From an uncultured Anaerolineae bacterium (GTDB lineage: Bacteria; Chloroflexota; Anaerolineae; Anaerolineales; Villigracilaceae), in assembly GCA_937120535.1 (NCBI GenBank), contig CAKZJX010000120.1, forward strand, positions 1-64,000: a stretch of 64,000 nucleotides of DNA, in the 5' to 3' direction. The notes beneath the pieces are model-generated. The model was not told where the DNA came from. It was given only the letters and a program-made list of their open reading frames with translations, and made no database searches. The position numbers and the translations under genes were made by a program. Shown piece after piece: positions 1 to 8,041 of the stretch (its first letter is position 1; each line of letters begins with the position of its first letter).

Positions 1-81
1 ATGCCCGCTGGAGGATCGCAAGCAGTTGATCGTCGCAGTCCTTACATCTCGGTGGGTCCTCTTCGCACAATTAAGCAGTAG
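1..81 (+). other. possible C-terminal end of an upstream gene
   Basis: One frame is open from the window edge to a TAG at 79-81, about 26 codons, ending nine bases before the galK start. It could be the tail of a gene in the same operon as galK. The peptide is too short to recognise and another frame is also open here, so the call is weak. Confidence 0.25.
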
Positions 82-90
82 GAACGAGCT

Positions 91-1230
91 ATGTTGTCCT
101 ATCATACGGTGTCTGCAGAGTTTGAGCGGCTGTTTCGATCAAAGCCGGCAGTGGTGGTGCGCGCACCAGGGCGAGTCAATTTGATCGGGGAGCACACCGA
201 TTACAACGACGGCTTCGTCTTGCCGATGGCACTGGAGCATGCGATCTGGATTGCGTTGCGACCCCGCACCGATCGGCGGGTGATGGTCTATGCGCAGGAT
301 ATGAACGATCGGGCGGAGTTTAGCTTGGATGGATTGGAGCGCGGCCATGGCTGGGTGGAGTATCTCAAAGGAGTGGCGCACGTGTTTCAACAGGCCGGTT
401 ACAGGCTCCGAGGTTGGGAGGGGGTGATGATGGGCGATGTGCCGCGCGGGGCCGGCTTGTCTTCCTCGGCGGCGGTGGAGATGGCAACTGCTCGGGCTTT
501 TTCAGAAGTGAGCGGCTTTGTGTGGGAGCCGCTGCGCATGGCTCGCCTGGGACAGCAGGCAGAAAATGAGTGGGTGGGAGTGAAGTGTGGAATTATGGAT
601 CAGGCGGTGAGCGCCGCTGCCCAGGCCGATCACGCGCTCTTTTTGGATTGTCGCACGCTAGAGTATGAGCCTATACCCATGCCCGCTGATGTATCGGTGT
701 TGGTGATGGATACCTCCACACGACGGGGGTTGGTGGAATCGGCTTATAACGAGCGGCGACAACAGTGTGAGCAGGCGGCGCACTTCTTCGGGGTGAAGGC
801 GCTGCGTGATGTGCGTTGGCAGGAGTTTCTGGAACGGGGGCGCGAGTTGCCTCGGGTGGTGTGGAAGCGGGCGCGACATGTGATCACCGAGAACGAACGC
901 GTTTTGCGGGCGGTAGCAGCTATGCGCGCCAACGATCCGGTCACGTTAGGGAAGCTGTTCAACGAGAGTCACGCCAGTTTGCGGAACGATTTTGAGGTGA
1001 CAAATGATGCCTTGAACTGGATCGTGGAGATCGCCCAAGCCCAACCAGCATGTTATGGGGCGCGAATGACCGGCGCCGGCTTCGGGGGATGTGCCGTGGC
1101 CGTGGTGCGTCAGGAGGCTGCGCAAGCGTTTATGCAGGCCGTGAAAGAGGCCTATCGAGCGCGTTCAGGCTTGGAGGCGTCGCTGTTCCTCAGCCGGGCC
1201 GGCCAGGGGGCAGAGGTAGTGCAGGAGTGA
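91..1230 (+). CDS. galK: galactokinase
   Basis: This is an ATP-dependent galactokinase (GHMP kinase superfamily) that makes galactose-1-phosphate in the Leloir pathway, in the cytoplasm. The galactokinase signature GRVNLIGEHTDYNDG is at about residues 27-41. The GHMP phosphate-binding loop (PRGAGLSSSAAVE) follows near residue 118, the catalytic Asp region reads CGIMDQAV, and the C-terminal GHMP motif reads MTGAGFGGCAV. At 379 residues it is the usual family length. The ATG at 91 follows a weak AGGA. No galT or galE is visible, so partners probably lie to the left of the window. It converges with the ABC operon, with 34 nt between stops. Confidence 0.96.
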   Translation: MLSYHTVSAEFERLFRSKPAVVVRAPGRVNLIGEHTDYNDGFVLPMALEHAIWIALRPRTDRRVMVYAQDMNDRAEFSLDGLERGHGWVEYLKGVAHVFQQAGYRLRGWEGVMMGDVPRGAGLSSSAAVEMATARAFSEVSGFVWEPLRMARLGQQAENEWVGVKCGIMDQAVSAAAQADHALFLDCRTLEYEPIPMPADVSVLVMDTSTRRGLVESAYNERRQQCEQAAHFFGVKALRDVRWQEFLERGRELPRVVWKRARHVITENERVLRAVAAMRANDPVTLGKLFNESHASLRNDFEVTNDALNWIVEIAQAQPACYGARMTGAGFGGCAVAVVRQEAAQAFMQAVKEAYRARSGLEASLFLSRAGQGAEVVQE

Positions 1231-1264
1231 CGATCTCGGTTGGAGGGAGCGGAAGAGGCGTTTT

Positions 1265-1957
1265 TCAGGGGCTTTCGCCCGGTTGGTCCTCGATGATCGT
1301 TCCGTCGCGTAGGGCGATGATGCGGCGGGCGTGTTTGATGACTCGTGGGTCGTGGGTGGCGAAGATAAAGGTGGTGCCGGTCTCGCGATTCAGTTTCTTC
1401 ATGATCTCCATCACTTGTTCGCCGTTTTGAGTGTCCAGGTTGGCCGTGGGCTCGTCCGCCAAGATGATCTTTGGATAGGGCGCCAGAGCGCGCGCCACAG
1501 CCACGCGTTGCTGCTCGCCGCCGCTGAGCTGATCGGGCCGATGGTGGGCTCGGTTGACCATGCCTACTGCCTCAAGCAGTTCCATCACGCGCTTACGACG
1601 TTCGGCAGCGCTCTTGCCGTTGAGCAGCAGCGGCATCTCTACATTTTCGTAGGCGGTCAACGTGGGGATAAGCGCAAAGAATTGGAAGACAAAGCCGATG
1701 GTGCTTCGACGGAGATCGGCGCGTTGATTATGGTTGAGGTGAGTGGTTTCATGGCCGGCAACAATCACTTTGCCTGAGGTAGGGCGATCCAAGCAACCGA
1801 TTAATTGCAATAAGGTGGTCTTCCCCGAACCGGATGGGCCTACCAAGGCAGTGAATTCACCCTCGTGAATAACGGTGGTGATGCCGTTTAGGGCGCGGGT
1901 TTCTACGTTGCCCACCTTGTAGATGCGTGTGACCTCGATCAGCCGTGCAACTTCCAT
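1265..1957 (-). CDS. ABC transporter ATP-binding protein (MacB/LolD type)
   Basis: ATPase subunit of a MacB/LolCDE-type exporter or lipoprotein-handling system. Walker [10 protein letters not shown] is at residues 40-48, the signature LSGGEQQR near 143, Walker B IILADEPT near 164 and the switch His in FATHD near 199. At 230 residues it is a stand-alone nucleotide-binding subunit. GGAGA lies 7 nt before the ATG. It is the last gene of the operon tetR, permease, permease, ATPase, 84 nt after the second permease. The substrate cannot be told from sequence. Control by the adjacent TetR regulator suggests a drug, lipid or envelope-stress compound. Confidence 0.93.
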   Translation of the reverse strand: MEVARLIEVTRIYKVGNVETRALNGITTVIHEGEFTALVGPSGSGKTTLLQLIGCLDRPTSGKVIVAGHETTHLNHNQRADLRRSTIGFVFQFFALIPTLTAYENVEMPLLLNGKSAAERRKRVMELLEAVGMVNRAHHRPDQLSGGEQQRVAVARALAPYPKIILADEPTANLDTQNGEQVMEIMKKLNRETGTTFIFATHDPRVIKHARRIIALRDGTIIEDQPGESP

Positions 1958-2041
1958 AGTTGTTCTCCTTGAAGGTGTCGTCGAAGGGGTGAATCTTGCG
2001 CCCAGCAGATTGTGCTTGGGGCATGACCAACCGATCTTGGA

Positions 2042-3259
2042 TTATTTGCCGCGCAGTGCCTCCACTGGTTCCATACGCGCTGCCATGCGTGCCGGATAGA
2101 GCGCTGCCAGCAAGGTGATGACAAAGGCGGTGAGGATGAGGTTGATGGCTGCTTCTAGGGTCAGGACGGTGTAGATGCGATCTTGCATGAGCATCTGGGC
2201 GCTCATGCCAAGGTCGCCAAAATAGAAACCTACTTCACCGAAATAGGCCGAGAGGGCCCAACCCAATGCTCCGCCGAATGCCACTCCACCTAGAGCCAGC
2301 AACGCCGCTTCGGTGAGGAAGAGGGCAATGATCTGGCGGCGTTTCATGCCAATGGCAGCCAAAATGCCGATCTCGCGTGTTCGCTCAAAGACAGACATCA
2401 ACAGGGTGTTGACGATGACGGTGGCCGTGACTCCGAGTACGATCAAGTTGATCACGGCTAGGTAGGCATTCGAGAAGTCGTTGACCAATACGAGCAGTTC
2501 GTTCATTTGGCGCCATGTTTTTACTTGATAGGCCGGGGTTCGGATCGCCGCAGCCACTGCCTCGGCCTGTTCTCGATCGTTGAGCAAGATGAAGATCAGG
2601 CTAGCCCGATCGCCGGCCCCCGAAAACACCTGAGCTTTGGCAAGCGATAGAAAGACCACGCCTTTATCGTATGCTGTGGTGCCGGTGGAGAAGATGCCGC
2701 GCACGGTGAAAACTTGCTCGTCCACGCTGCCGTTGGCGGTGTTTACCAAGAGACTGAGCCGGTCGCCCGGCTTCAGGCCCAGGCTGTTGGCCAAGGGGTA
2801 TCCGATCAGAATGCCGTCGCGATCTTCAGCGGTGAGAAATTGCCCCTCGACCAATCCATCTCGATAGGGATCGTTGGCCTTCGATTCGGGCGCAATGCCG
2901 ATAATTTGGACCCCCACCGCCTCATCTCCTGCCGAGACGATGCCGTTAGCGATTAAGCGTGGGGCGGCCACAGCCACCGCGTCCAGGGTTTGGATTTGCG
3001 CGGCTACCTGTTCGGGCTTTTCAATCAGATATTCCCAGGCCACGCTGAGTTTATCGGGGTCGTAATCGGCATCTTGCAACTGTAGATGGCCGGTGTTGAG
3101 CCGAATGGTGGTCTCCATGGCGCTGCGCATTTCCCCTTCGAAAAAGGCGGCAATGAACAGCAACAGGGCGGTGCCCAAGGCCAAGGCGAGGCCTGAAAGG
3201 ATCGAGCGGCGGCGGTGGCGTCCGAGGTTGCGATAAGCCAGTTTAACGTAATGGATCAT
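2042..3259 (-). CDS. ABC transporter permease (FtsX/MacB family)
   Basis: Inner-membrane permease with the MacB/FtsX layout: one N-terminal transmembrane segment (about residues 20-40), a large MacB-PCD-like extracytoplasmic domain, then three C-terminal transmembrane segments. The FtsX family hallmark ERTREIGILAAIGM sits just after the second segment. I prefer the ATG at 3259, with GGAGA seven bases upstream, over the TTG two codons earlier. It pairs with the permease at 3298-4527 as a likely heterodimer using the ATPase at 1265. The two permeases share the same architecture and probably arose by duplication. Confidence 0.92.
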   Translation of the reverse strand: MIHYVKLAYRNLGRHRRRSILSGLALALGTALLLFIAAFFEGEMRSAMETTIRLNTGHLQLQDADYDPDKLSVAWEYLIEKPEQVAAQIQTLDAVAVAAPRLIANGIVSAGDEAVGVQIIGIAPESKANDPYRDGLVEGQFLTAEDRDGILIGYPLANSLGLKPGDRLSLLVNTANGSVDEQVFTVRGIFSTGTTAYDKGVVFLSLAKAQVFSGAGDRASLIFILLNDREQAEAVAAAIRTPAYQVKTWRQMNELLVLVNDFSNAYLAVINLIVLGVTATVIVNTLLMSVFERTREIGILAAIGMKRRQIIALFLTEAALLALGGVAFGGALGWALSAYFGEVGFYFGDLGMSAQMLMQDRIYTVLTLEAAINLILTAFVITLLAALYPARMAARMEPVEALRGK

Positions 3260-3297
3260 AGCCAATCTCCGTATGGGGAGGCCTCTCCCTTGCTGGG

Positions 3298-4527
3298 TTA
3301 CACGTAGTGCAGTGCCTGGGCCGGCTCGCGACGCGAGGCCTCGATGGCTGGGTAGAGCGCTGCTAGGGCTGAGATGATGGCGACGGTTAGGGCGTGTTGC
3401 ATGATTTTGTGGGGGACCAGTTGCGTATAGATGCGTCCGCTGATCAACGCCGTGTATTCGGTGAGGGTGGTAAAGGCGCTATAATCCATCCCGTAGTAGG
3501 CAAAGAAAGCGTTGAGCAGGGTGCCCAGAATAGCGCCCAGTGAAGCGCCTATCAGCCCGATCAGAACGCCCTCGAACAAAAAGATCAACGAGATTTCAAA
3601 TGGCCTCAGGCCCAAGGCGCCTAAGATGCCGATCTCACGGGTCCGTTCAAACACCGCCATCATCAGGGAGTTGAAAATTCCGATGGAAGCAATGCCTAGC
3701 ATGAAGACACCTATCATAACCATCACGCTGGTTTTTAACTCCATCGTCTCTTTCAGTTCGGGGAAACTATCCTCCCAGCTGCTGAGTTCATACTCAGGCA
3801 AATCTTGACTCAAGGCTCGGATCACGGTCGGTTCTTGCCCAATGCGTCGAAGCGAGATGATCACCTCGGTTGCCTGGCCTTCAAGCCTGAACAGGCGCTG
3901 TGCTGCAGCTAGGGAGAGATAGATCATGGTCTTCTCCACCGAGGGCACCCCTACATCGTAGATTCCGATCACAGTCATGGTGCGCTGGCGGGTTTGAGTA
4001 TTGCGGGCGTTGCTCACCACAGTCAAGCGGTCGCCCACATCCACATTCATGGCTATGGCTAGGCCTTTTCCGATCACAATGGCATCGCCATCCTCGGGTT
4101 GCAAGTAGCGGCCTTGGATGATGGTCTTGGCCACTGGCGTGATCAGAGCTTCTTTTTCTGGCTCTATGCCGATGATTGAGACGGCAAAGGCCCCTTCACG
4201 ATTGGTGACCATGCCACCGGTGACGATGCGTTGTGAGGCGACGATGACATCGGGGTGCGACTCGGCCGCTTTTATCACCCGATTGGGATTGTGGATCGGA
4301 AGCAGGGGCTTGCGGGCCGCCTTTGCGTTGTATCCCAGTGCATGGGCTTGGATGTTGCCTCCTAAGAGTTGGATGGCATTGTTGTAGATGGCTTGCTCAA
4401 ACCCTCCCAGCAAACCATCGTAGAAGACCAGAAGGGTCATGATGATCCCCATGGCGATGGCGATCAGCAGCGTGCGACGGCGTTGTCGCCAGACGTTGCG
4501 CCAAGCGAGGCGGAGATATACGATCAT
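3298..4527 (-). CDS. ABC transporter permease (FtsX/MacB family)
   Basis: Second FtsX/MacB-type permease, about 409 residues: N-terminal transmembrane helix, periplasmic-type domain, three C-terminal helices, and the hallmark ERTREIGILGALGL. The frame is open ten codons further upstream to 4557, but the ATG at 4527 has a clean AGGAG seven bases before it and begins with the typical MIVYLRLAWRN, so it is the start used here. It lies 39 nt after tetR in the same direction. The gap to the next permease is also 38 nt, which fits one transcript. Confidence 0.92.
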   Translation of the reverse strand: MIVYLRLAWRNVWRQRRRTLLIAIAMGIIMTLLVFYDGLLGGFEQAIYNNAIQLLGGNIQAHALGYNAKAARKPLLPIHNPNRVIKAAESHPDVIVASQRIVTGGMVTNREGAFAVSIIGIEPEKEALITPVAKTIIQGRYLQPEDGDAIVIGKGLAIAMNVDVGDRLTVVSNARNTQTRQRTMTVIGIYDVGVPSVEKTMIYLSLAAAQRLFRLEGQATEVIISLRRIGQEPTVIRALSQDLPEYELSSWEDSFPELKETMELKTSVMVMIGVFMLGIASIGIFNSLMMAVFERTREIGILGALGLRPFEISLIFLFEGVLIGLIGASLGAILGTLLNAFFAYYGMDYSAFTTLTEYTALISGRIYTQLVPHKIMQHALTVAIISALAALYPAIEASRREPAQALHYV

Positions 4528-4566
4528 AGGCGCTCCTAGGGTGGTGTTCCTACGCATGGTGGCCGA

Positions 4567-5229
4567 TCATTCATTGCGAAGAGTTTGCGACTCGGTTTTG
4601 CGTAAGCCGTATTCCATGACGTATAACATCTTGTCAATCCGTTCCTGGGTTTGAGGCGAGCGTATCCATTGTAGGATGTCGGCTTGTTTTGTTCCCTCCT
4701 GAATAAGATAGGTACTGATGGCGTTGCTCCAGGTTTCCATGATCATAATGGCTAGGTCGGCGTCAATCTGGGGGTCAAGTTCGCCATGTTCGATCGCTTG
4801 GTTGACCAGCGTCTGTAGGGCGCGCCGTGTGCGCTCGCGAACATCGGCGAACAATTTGCTGTAATATAATCCTTCTATCAACAGGACTCGACTAATGGCC
4901 TGAATCAGGCGCGGATAGCGCGATTGAAATTCTAGGCCGGCCTTGATCATCCATCGAAAATATGCAAAGGGATCGAGGTTCTTTTGGGGCGGATGTTGCT
5001 CTTGAAAGAAGGCCATTTTCTCTTGCTCCAGCATCAGGAGCAGATGGCGGAAAATGTCTTCTTTGTTCTCAAAGTACTGGTAGAAGCTGCCTTTGGCAAT
5101 GTCGCTGCGGGCGACAATGCGGTTGATGGAGGCATTTTCGAAGCCATACTCAGCGAACTCATCAATGGCTGCCTGTAAGATGAGCCGGCGCTTCTGTTCG
5201 GGAAGGTTGAAGAGGGTTGGCTTTGGCAT
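4567..5229 (-). CDS. TetR/AcrR-family transcriptional regulator
   Basis: A 220-residue repressor with an N-terminal TetR helix-turn-helix (about residues 10-56; core ending KGSFYQYFENKEDIF) and a variable, mostly helical ligand-binding C-terminal domain. It is the first gene of the ABC exporter operon. Its own promoter overlaps two tandem palindromes at 5236-5267, directly before the start codon, so autorepression and co-repression of the exporter genes is the simplest reading. The ligand is unknown but is probably the exporter's substrate. Confidence 0.93.
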   Translation of the reverse strand: MPKPTLFNLPEQKRRLILQAAIDEFAEYGFENASINRIVARSDIAKGSFYQYFENKEDIFRHLLLMLEQEKMAFFQEQHPPQKNLDPFAYFRWMIKAGLEFQSRYPRLIQAISRVLLIEGLYYSKLFADVRERTRRALQTLVNQAIEHGELDPQIDADLAIMIMETWSNAISTYLIQEGTKQADILQWIRSPQTQERIDKMLYVMEYGLRKTESQTLRNE

Positions 5230-5235
5230 AGAGTG

Positions 5236-5267
5236 ATGACCTGGTGGTCATGTGACCTGGTGGTCAT
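5236..5267 (-). promoter_or_regulatory. tandem TetR operator
   Basis: Two 16-bp palindromes stand end to end: ATGACCTGGTGGTCAT (5236-5251) and GTGACCTGGTGGTCAT (5252-5267). Each has the arms TGACC and GGTCA around a 4-bp centre, and the first is perfect over six bases per arm. The pair covers the predicted transcription start and the space up to the tetR start codon. It is a probable binding site for the adjacent regulator. Confidence 0.85.
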
Positions 5268-5295
5268 ATTGTATCGCAGAGAGGTGGTTTGTCAA
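5268..5295 (-). promoter_or_regulatory. promoter of tetR-ABC operon
   Basis: On the minus strand TTGACA (5290-5295) and TACAAT (5268-5273) are separated by 16 bp. This is a near-consensus housekeeping promoter. Its start point would fall inside the second operator palindrome. Confidence 0.82.
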
Positions 5296-5303
5296 GTGAT
5301 TTA

Positions 5304-5461
5304 GGACTTGTTCAATAAGCACCCTTGACGCGAAGGAGAGGTCGGTAGAGCAGGCATGGGAGGGGATCAACGATGGAATCAGCCGCCGATTCAAGGGTCA
5401 AACGGCTTATGGCTCTTCTAGAGACAGTTCGTACCGTCCAAAGAGACTTATTGAAAAGGCC
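5304..5461. repeat. degenerate MITE-like or IS remnant
   Basis: Imperfect inverted ends flank about 158 bp. The left end reads GACTTGTTCAATAAG. The right end, on the other strand, reads GGCCTTTTCAATAAG, and similarity continues a few bases inward. No intact gene lies inside. It fills most of the gap between tetR and the rho promoter and looks like an old mobile-element remnant. Confidence 0.45.
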
Positions 5462-5469
5462 AGTTCTGC

Positions 5470-5498
5470 TTGCAACTCTTTCACGTGCATGATATAAT
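5470..5498 (+). promoter_or_regulatory. rho promoter
   Basis: TTGCAA (5470-5475) and TATAAT (5493-5498) are separated by 17 bp, giving a start near 5505. It lies just outside the right end of the degenerate repeat. Confidence 0.82.
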
Positions 5499-5504
5499 TA
5501 AACC

Positions 5505-5661
5505 GTTCCCCAGACAATTGTCAACCAAGTTTGCGTTATCCTCACTTCACTCGAGTGATCCCCTTTTCCTTGTATCGTTACCTGCCTCATGACGTATACT
5601 CCGGCCTGGCTGGGGGGCGCGGGCCGCTTTGATCATTCCCAAACTCTAGGAACAACCGAAC
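5505..5661 (+). promoter_or_regulatory. long rho leader, pyrimidine-rich
   Basis: About 157 nt separate the predicted start of transcription from the rho start codon. The middle part (about 5525-5600) is rich in C and T and poor in G, as expected for Rho loading sites. It also holds a perfect 12-bp palindrome TCACTCGAGTGA (5547-5558) followed by a C/T tract. Autogenous attenuation of rho by Rho is known in other bacteria. That it occurs here is inference. Confidence 0.5.
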
Positions 5662-6954
5662 ATGGAAGGTATCTCAATGGACATACTCACCCTTGAAAAT
5701 GAACCCCTTTACAAACTTCGGGGAATCGCAAAAGACCTGAACATCCCAAATGCCAACCGTCTCAAAAAAGAAGCGCTGATCGTTCGCATCCGTCAGGCTG
5801 AAGCCGAGCGGGAAGGCCTGGAGCTTCGCGGCGGTATTCTCGAGATCATGAACGAAGGCATCGGTTTCCTCCGCTCTGAGAACTATCGCATCAGCGACAA
5901 CGATGTCTATGTCTCACAGGCCCAACTGCGACGGTACGATCTGCGCAGCGGTGATCTGGTGATCGGCTTGGTACGACCCCCGCGCGAATCGGAGCGTCAC
6001 TACGGCTTGCTCAGGGTCGAATCGGTGAATGGCATGGATCCAGAAGAGGCGCGTCGTCGCCCGCTCTTTGAGAACCTCACGCCGATCTTCCCCGACAAGC
6101 GATTCGATCTTGAAACCAACCGCGAGGACCTCGCCCCGCGCCTGATCAACCTGATCGCTCCCATCGGACGCGGACAACGCGGGCTCATCGTGTCTCCTCC
6201 AAAAGCGGGCAAGACCACCATCCTCAAGCAAATAGCCAATGCCATCTCCACCAAATACCCCGATGTTCATCTGATGGTGGCCTTGATCGGCGAGCGCCCA
6301 GAAGAGGTCACTGATATGGATCGTTCGGTGGACGCCGAAGTGATTGCTTCCACCTTCGATGAACCGGTCACCTCCCACGTGCGCACTGCCGAGATTGCCC
6401 TCGACCGGGCCAAACGCCTGGTGGAGATCGGCCGTCACGTGGTGATCCTGATGGACTCCATCACTCGTCTGGCACGCGCCTATAACCTGGTTGTTACCCC
6501 TTCCGGTCGCACTCTCTCGGGCGGTATGGACCCCTCAGCCCTCTATCCTCCGAAGAAATTCTTCGGTGCCGCTCGTAACCTTGAGGAAGGCGGTTCTCTC
6601 ACCATCATCGCTACCTGCTTGGTGGATACCGGTTCGCGCTTGGACGATGTGGTCTACGAAGAGTTCAAAGGCACTGGAAACATGGAATTGCACCTCTCCC
6701 GCCGCCTGCAAGAGCGCCGCATCTTCCCTGCCGTGGACATTGAACGTTCATCCACTCGCCGAGAAGACTTGTTGCTCGGGCCAGACATCTTGCAGCGCGT
6801 CTGGTTGATGCGACGGATGTACCTGCAGATGATCAACATTCCTCCACAAGGTGCAGGCATGGATCCGGCTATTGCTACCGAAGCCCTGCTCACCCGCTTG
6901 GCCAAGTCGCGCAACAACCAAGAATTCCTCGAAACGTTAACAGAGAGTGACTGA
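5662..6954 (+). CDS. rho: transcription termination factor Rho
   Basis: Hexameric RNA-dependent ATPase and helicase that ends transcription at Rho-dependent sites. It has an N-terminal helical domain (LYKLRGIAKDLNI), a cold-shock-like RNA-binding domain (EIMNEGIGFLR...NDVYVSQAQLRRY), Walker A SPPKAGKTT and Walker B VVILMDSITRLARAYN. The R-loop FKGTGNMELHLSR follows. At 430 residues it is a standard Rho without a long insertion. The ATG at 5662 has AGGA ten bases upstream. An ATG at 5677 has GGAAGG at better spacing and may be the true start, which would remove five residues. It is first in a co-directional run with the peptidase and birA. Confidence 0.97.
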   Translation: MEGISMDILTLENEPLYKLRGIAKDLNIPNANRLKKEALIVRIRQAEAEREGLELRGGILEIMNEGIGFLRSENYRISDNDVYVSQAQLRRYDLRSGDLVIGLVRPPRESERHYGLLRVESVNGMDPEEARRRPLFENLTPIFPDKRFDLETNREDLAPRLINLIAPIGRGQRGLIVSPPKAGKTTILKQIANAISTKYPDVHLMVALIGERPEEVTDMDRSVDAEVIASTFDEPVTSHVRTAEIALDRAKRLVEIGRHVVILMDSITRLARAYNLVVTPSGRTLSGGMDPSALYPPKKFFGAARNLEEGGSLTIIATCLVDTGSRLDDVVYEEFKGTGNMELHLSRRLQERRIFPAVDIERSSTRREDLLLGPDILQRVWLMRRMYLQMINIPPQGAGMDPAIATEALLTRLAKSRNNQEFLETLTESD

Positions 6955-6970
6955 CGCAACGCGTTGTTTG

Positions 6971-6985
6971 TGATACACTCAGCTT
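6971..6985 (+). promoter_or_regulatory. extended -10 abutting a start codon
   Basis: TGATACACT (TG, one base, TACACT at 6974-6979) ends six bases before the ATG at 6986, and there is no Shine-Dalgarno. It predicts a leaderless transcript for the LysM-M23 gene. Confidence 0.5.
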
Positions 6986-8041
6986 ATGATGTCATTGATC
7001 GCATTTTGGCGAGCTCATCGCTTTAGCATTTTGGCCTGGCTGATCACCATCCTGATCGTCGCTGCTCTTGTGGTGAGCGCGTTGTGGTGGCGGAATGTTC
7101 GCGCTTGGGAACCGTCAACCATCCCACAACCGACCGCCATCCCAAACCAGGGAGCCCCTCAAGTGGTTTTGCCGTTACCTCCGGTCGCCTCTGATCAGGA
7201 GGCTATTTCCCGCAACCTGCAACTGAACACCAACATCCCGGCCGATTTGCTGCGCTACGAGCCAATCTACTATGTCGTCCAGCGCGGCGATGCCATCAGC
7301 CGGATTGCCGCCAAGTTCAAGATCTCCACCGAGACCATTCTATACAACAACAAGGACGTCTTGAACGACGATCCGCATGGCTTGAAGCCAGGGATGAGGC
7401 TGTTGATCCCGCCGGTCGACGGCATTTATCACGTTTGGCAGGAGGGGGATACGCTGGAGAAAGTAGCGGCTCAATATAAGGCCAAGGCAGAAGGCATCCT
7501 CAATTTTCCTGGTAATGATGTAGACCTGACCAACCCTGGCTTCCGACCGGGCACGTTGGTCATGATCCCGGGCGGTTCACGAGAGTTGATTGACTGGAGC
7601 TCGCTGGCTTGGAGCCAATCGCGTGGGGCCGGCACTGGTAAAAATGTCTGCGGCGGCGGTCGTCCTGGTTCCGGTTCGTTCATCTGGCCGGTGTTAGGAC
7701 AACCTCATACTATATCCGGCAACACCTTTAGTCCGGGTCACCTGGGCGTGGATATGACCGCTCAAGAGGGCGACATCATCATGGCCGCCGATCACGGGGT
7801 GGTCACCTTTGCCGGTTGGAGCCAGTATGGTTACGGCAACATGGTGCAGATCGATCACGGCAACGGTTATGTTACGCTCTATGCCCACTTGACCACGTAT
7901 TTTGTTCGCATGTGCCAGGTAGTCAGTCGAGGTGACCAAATCGGCACCGCCGGCAATACCGGCAACTCGTTTGGCGCTCACCTACACTTTGAGATCCGCT
8001 ATGGCGGCGCCAGCGTAAATCCGCTTGACTACGTCCAGTAG
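6986..8041 (+). CDS. LysM and M23 (LytM) domain cell-wall peptidase
   Basis: Membrane-anchored cell-wall metalloendopeptidase or division-type LytM factor of 351 residues. It has an N-terminal transmembrane anchor (about 13-35) and a Pro-rich linker. Two LysM peptidoglycan-binding repeats follow (about 95-142 and 146-195), then an M23 domain (about 245-350). The Zn ligands and catalytic residues look intact: H252 and D256 in GHLGVD, H301, and H332/H334 in AHLHFE, so it is probably active. The ATG at 6986 is followed at once by another ATG. It sits 31 nt after rho and overlaps birA by 17 nt. Confidence 0.92.
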   Translation: MMSLIAFWRAHRFSILAWLITILIVAALVVSALWWRNVRAWEPSTIPQPTAIPNQGAPQVVLPLPPVASDQEAISRNLQLNTNIPADLLRYEPIYYVVQRGDAISRIAAKFKISTETILYNNKDVLNDDPHGLKPGMRLLIPPVDGIYHVWQEGDTLEKVAAQYKAKAEGILNFPGNDVDLTNPGFRPGTLVMIPGGSRELIDWSSLAWSQSRGAGTGKNVCGGGRPGSGSFIWPVLGQPHTISGNTFSPGHLGVDMTAQEGDIIMAADHGVVTFAGWSQYGYGNMVQIDHGNGYVTLYAHLTTYFVRMCQVVSRGDQIGTAGNTGNSFGAHLHFEIRYGGASVNPLDYVQ

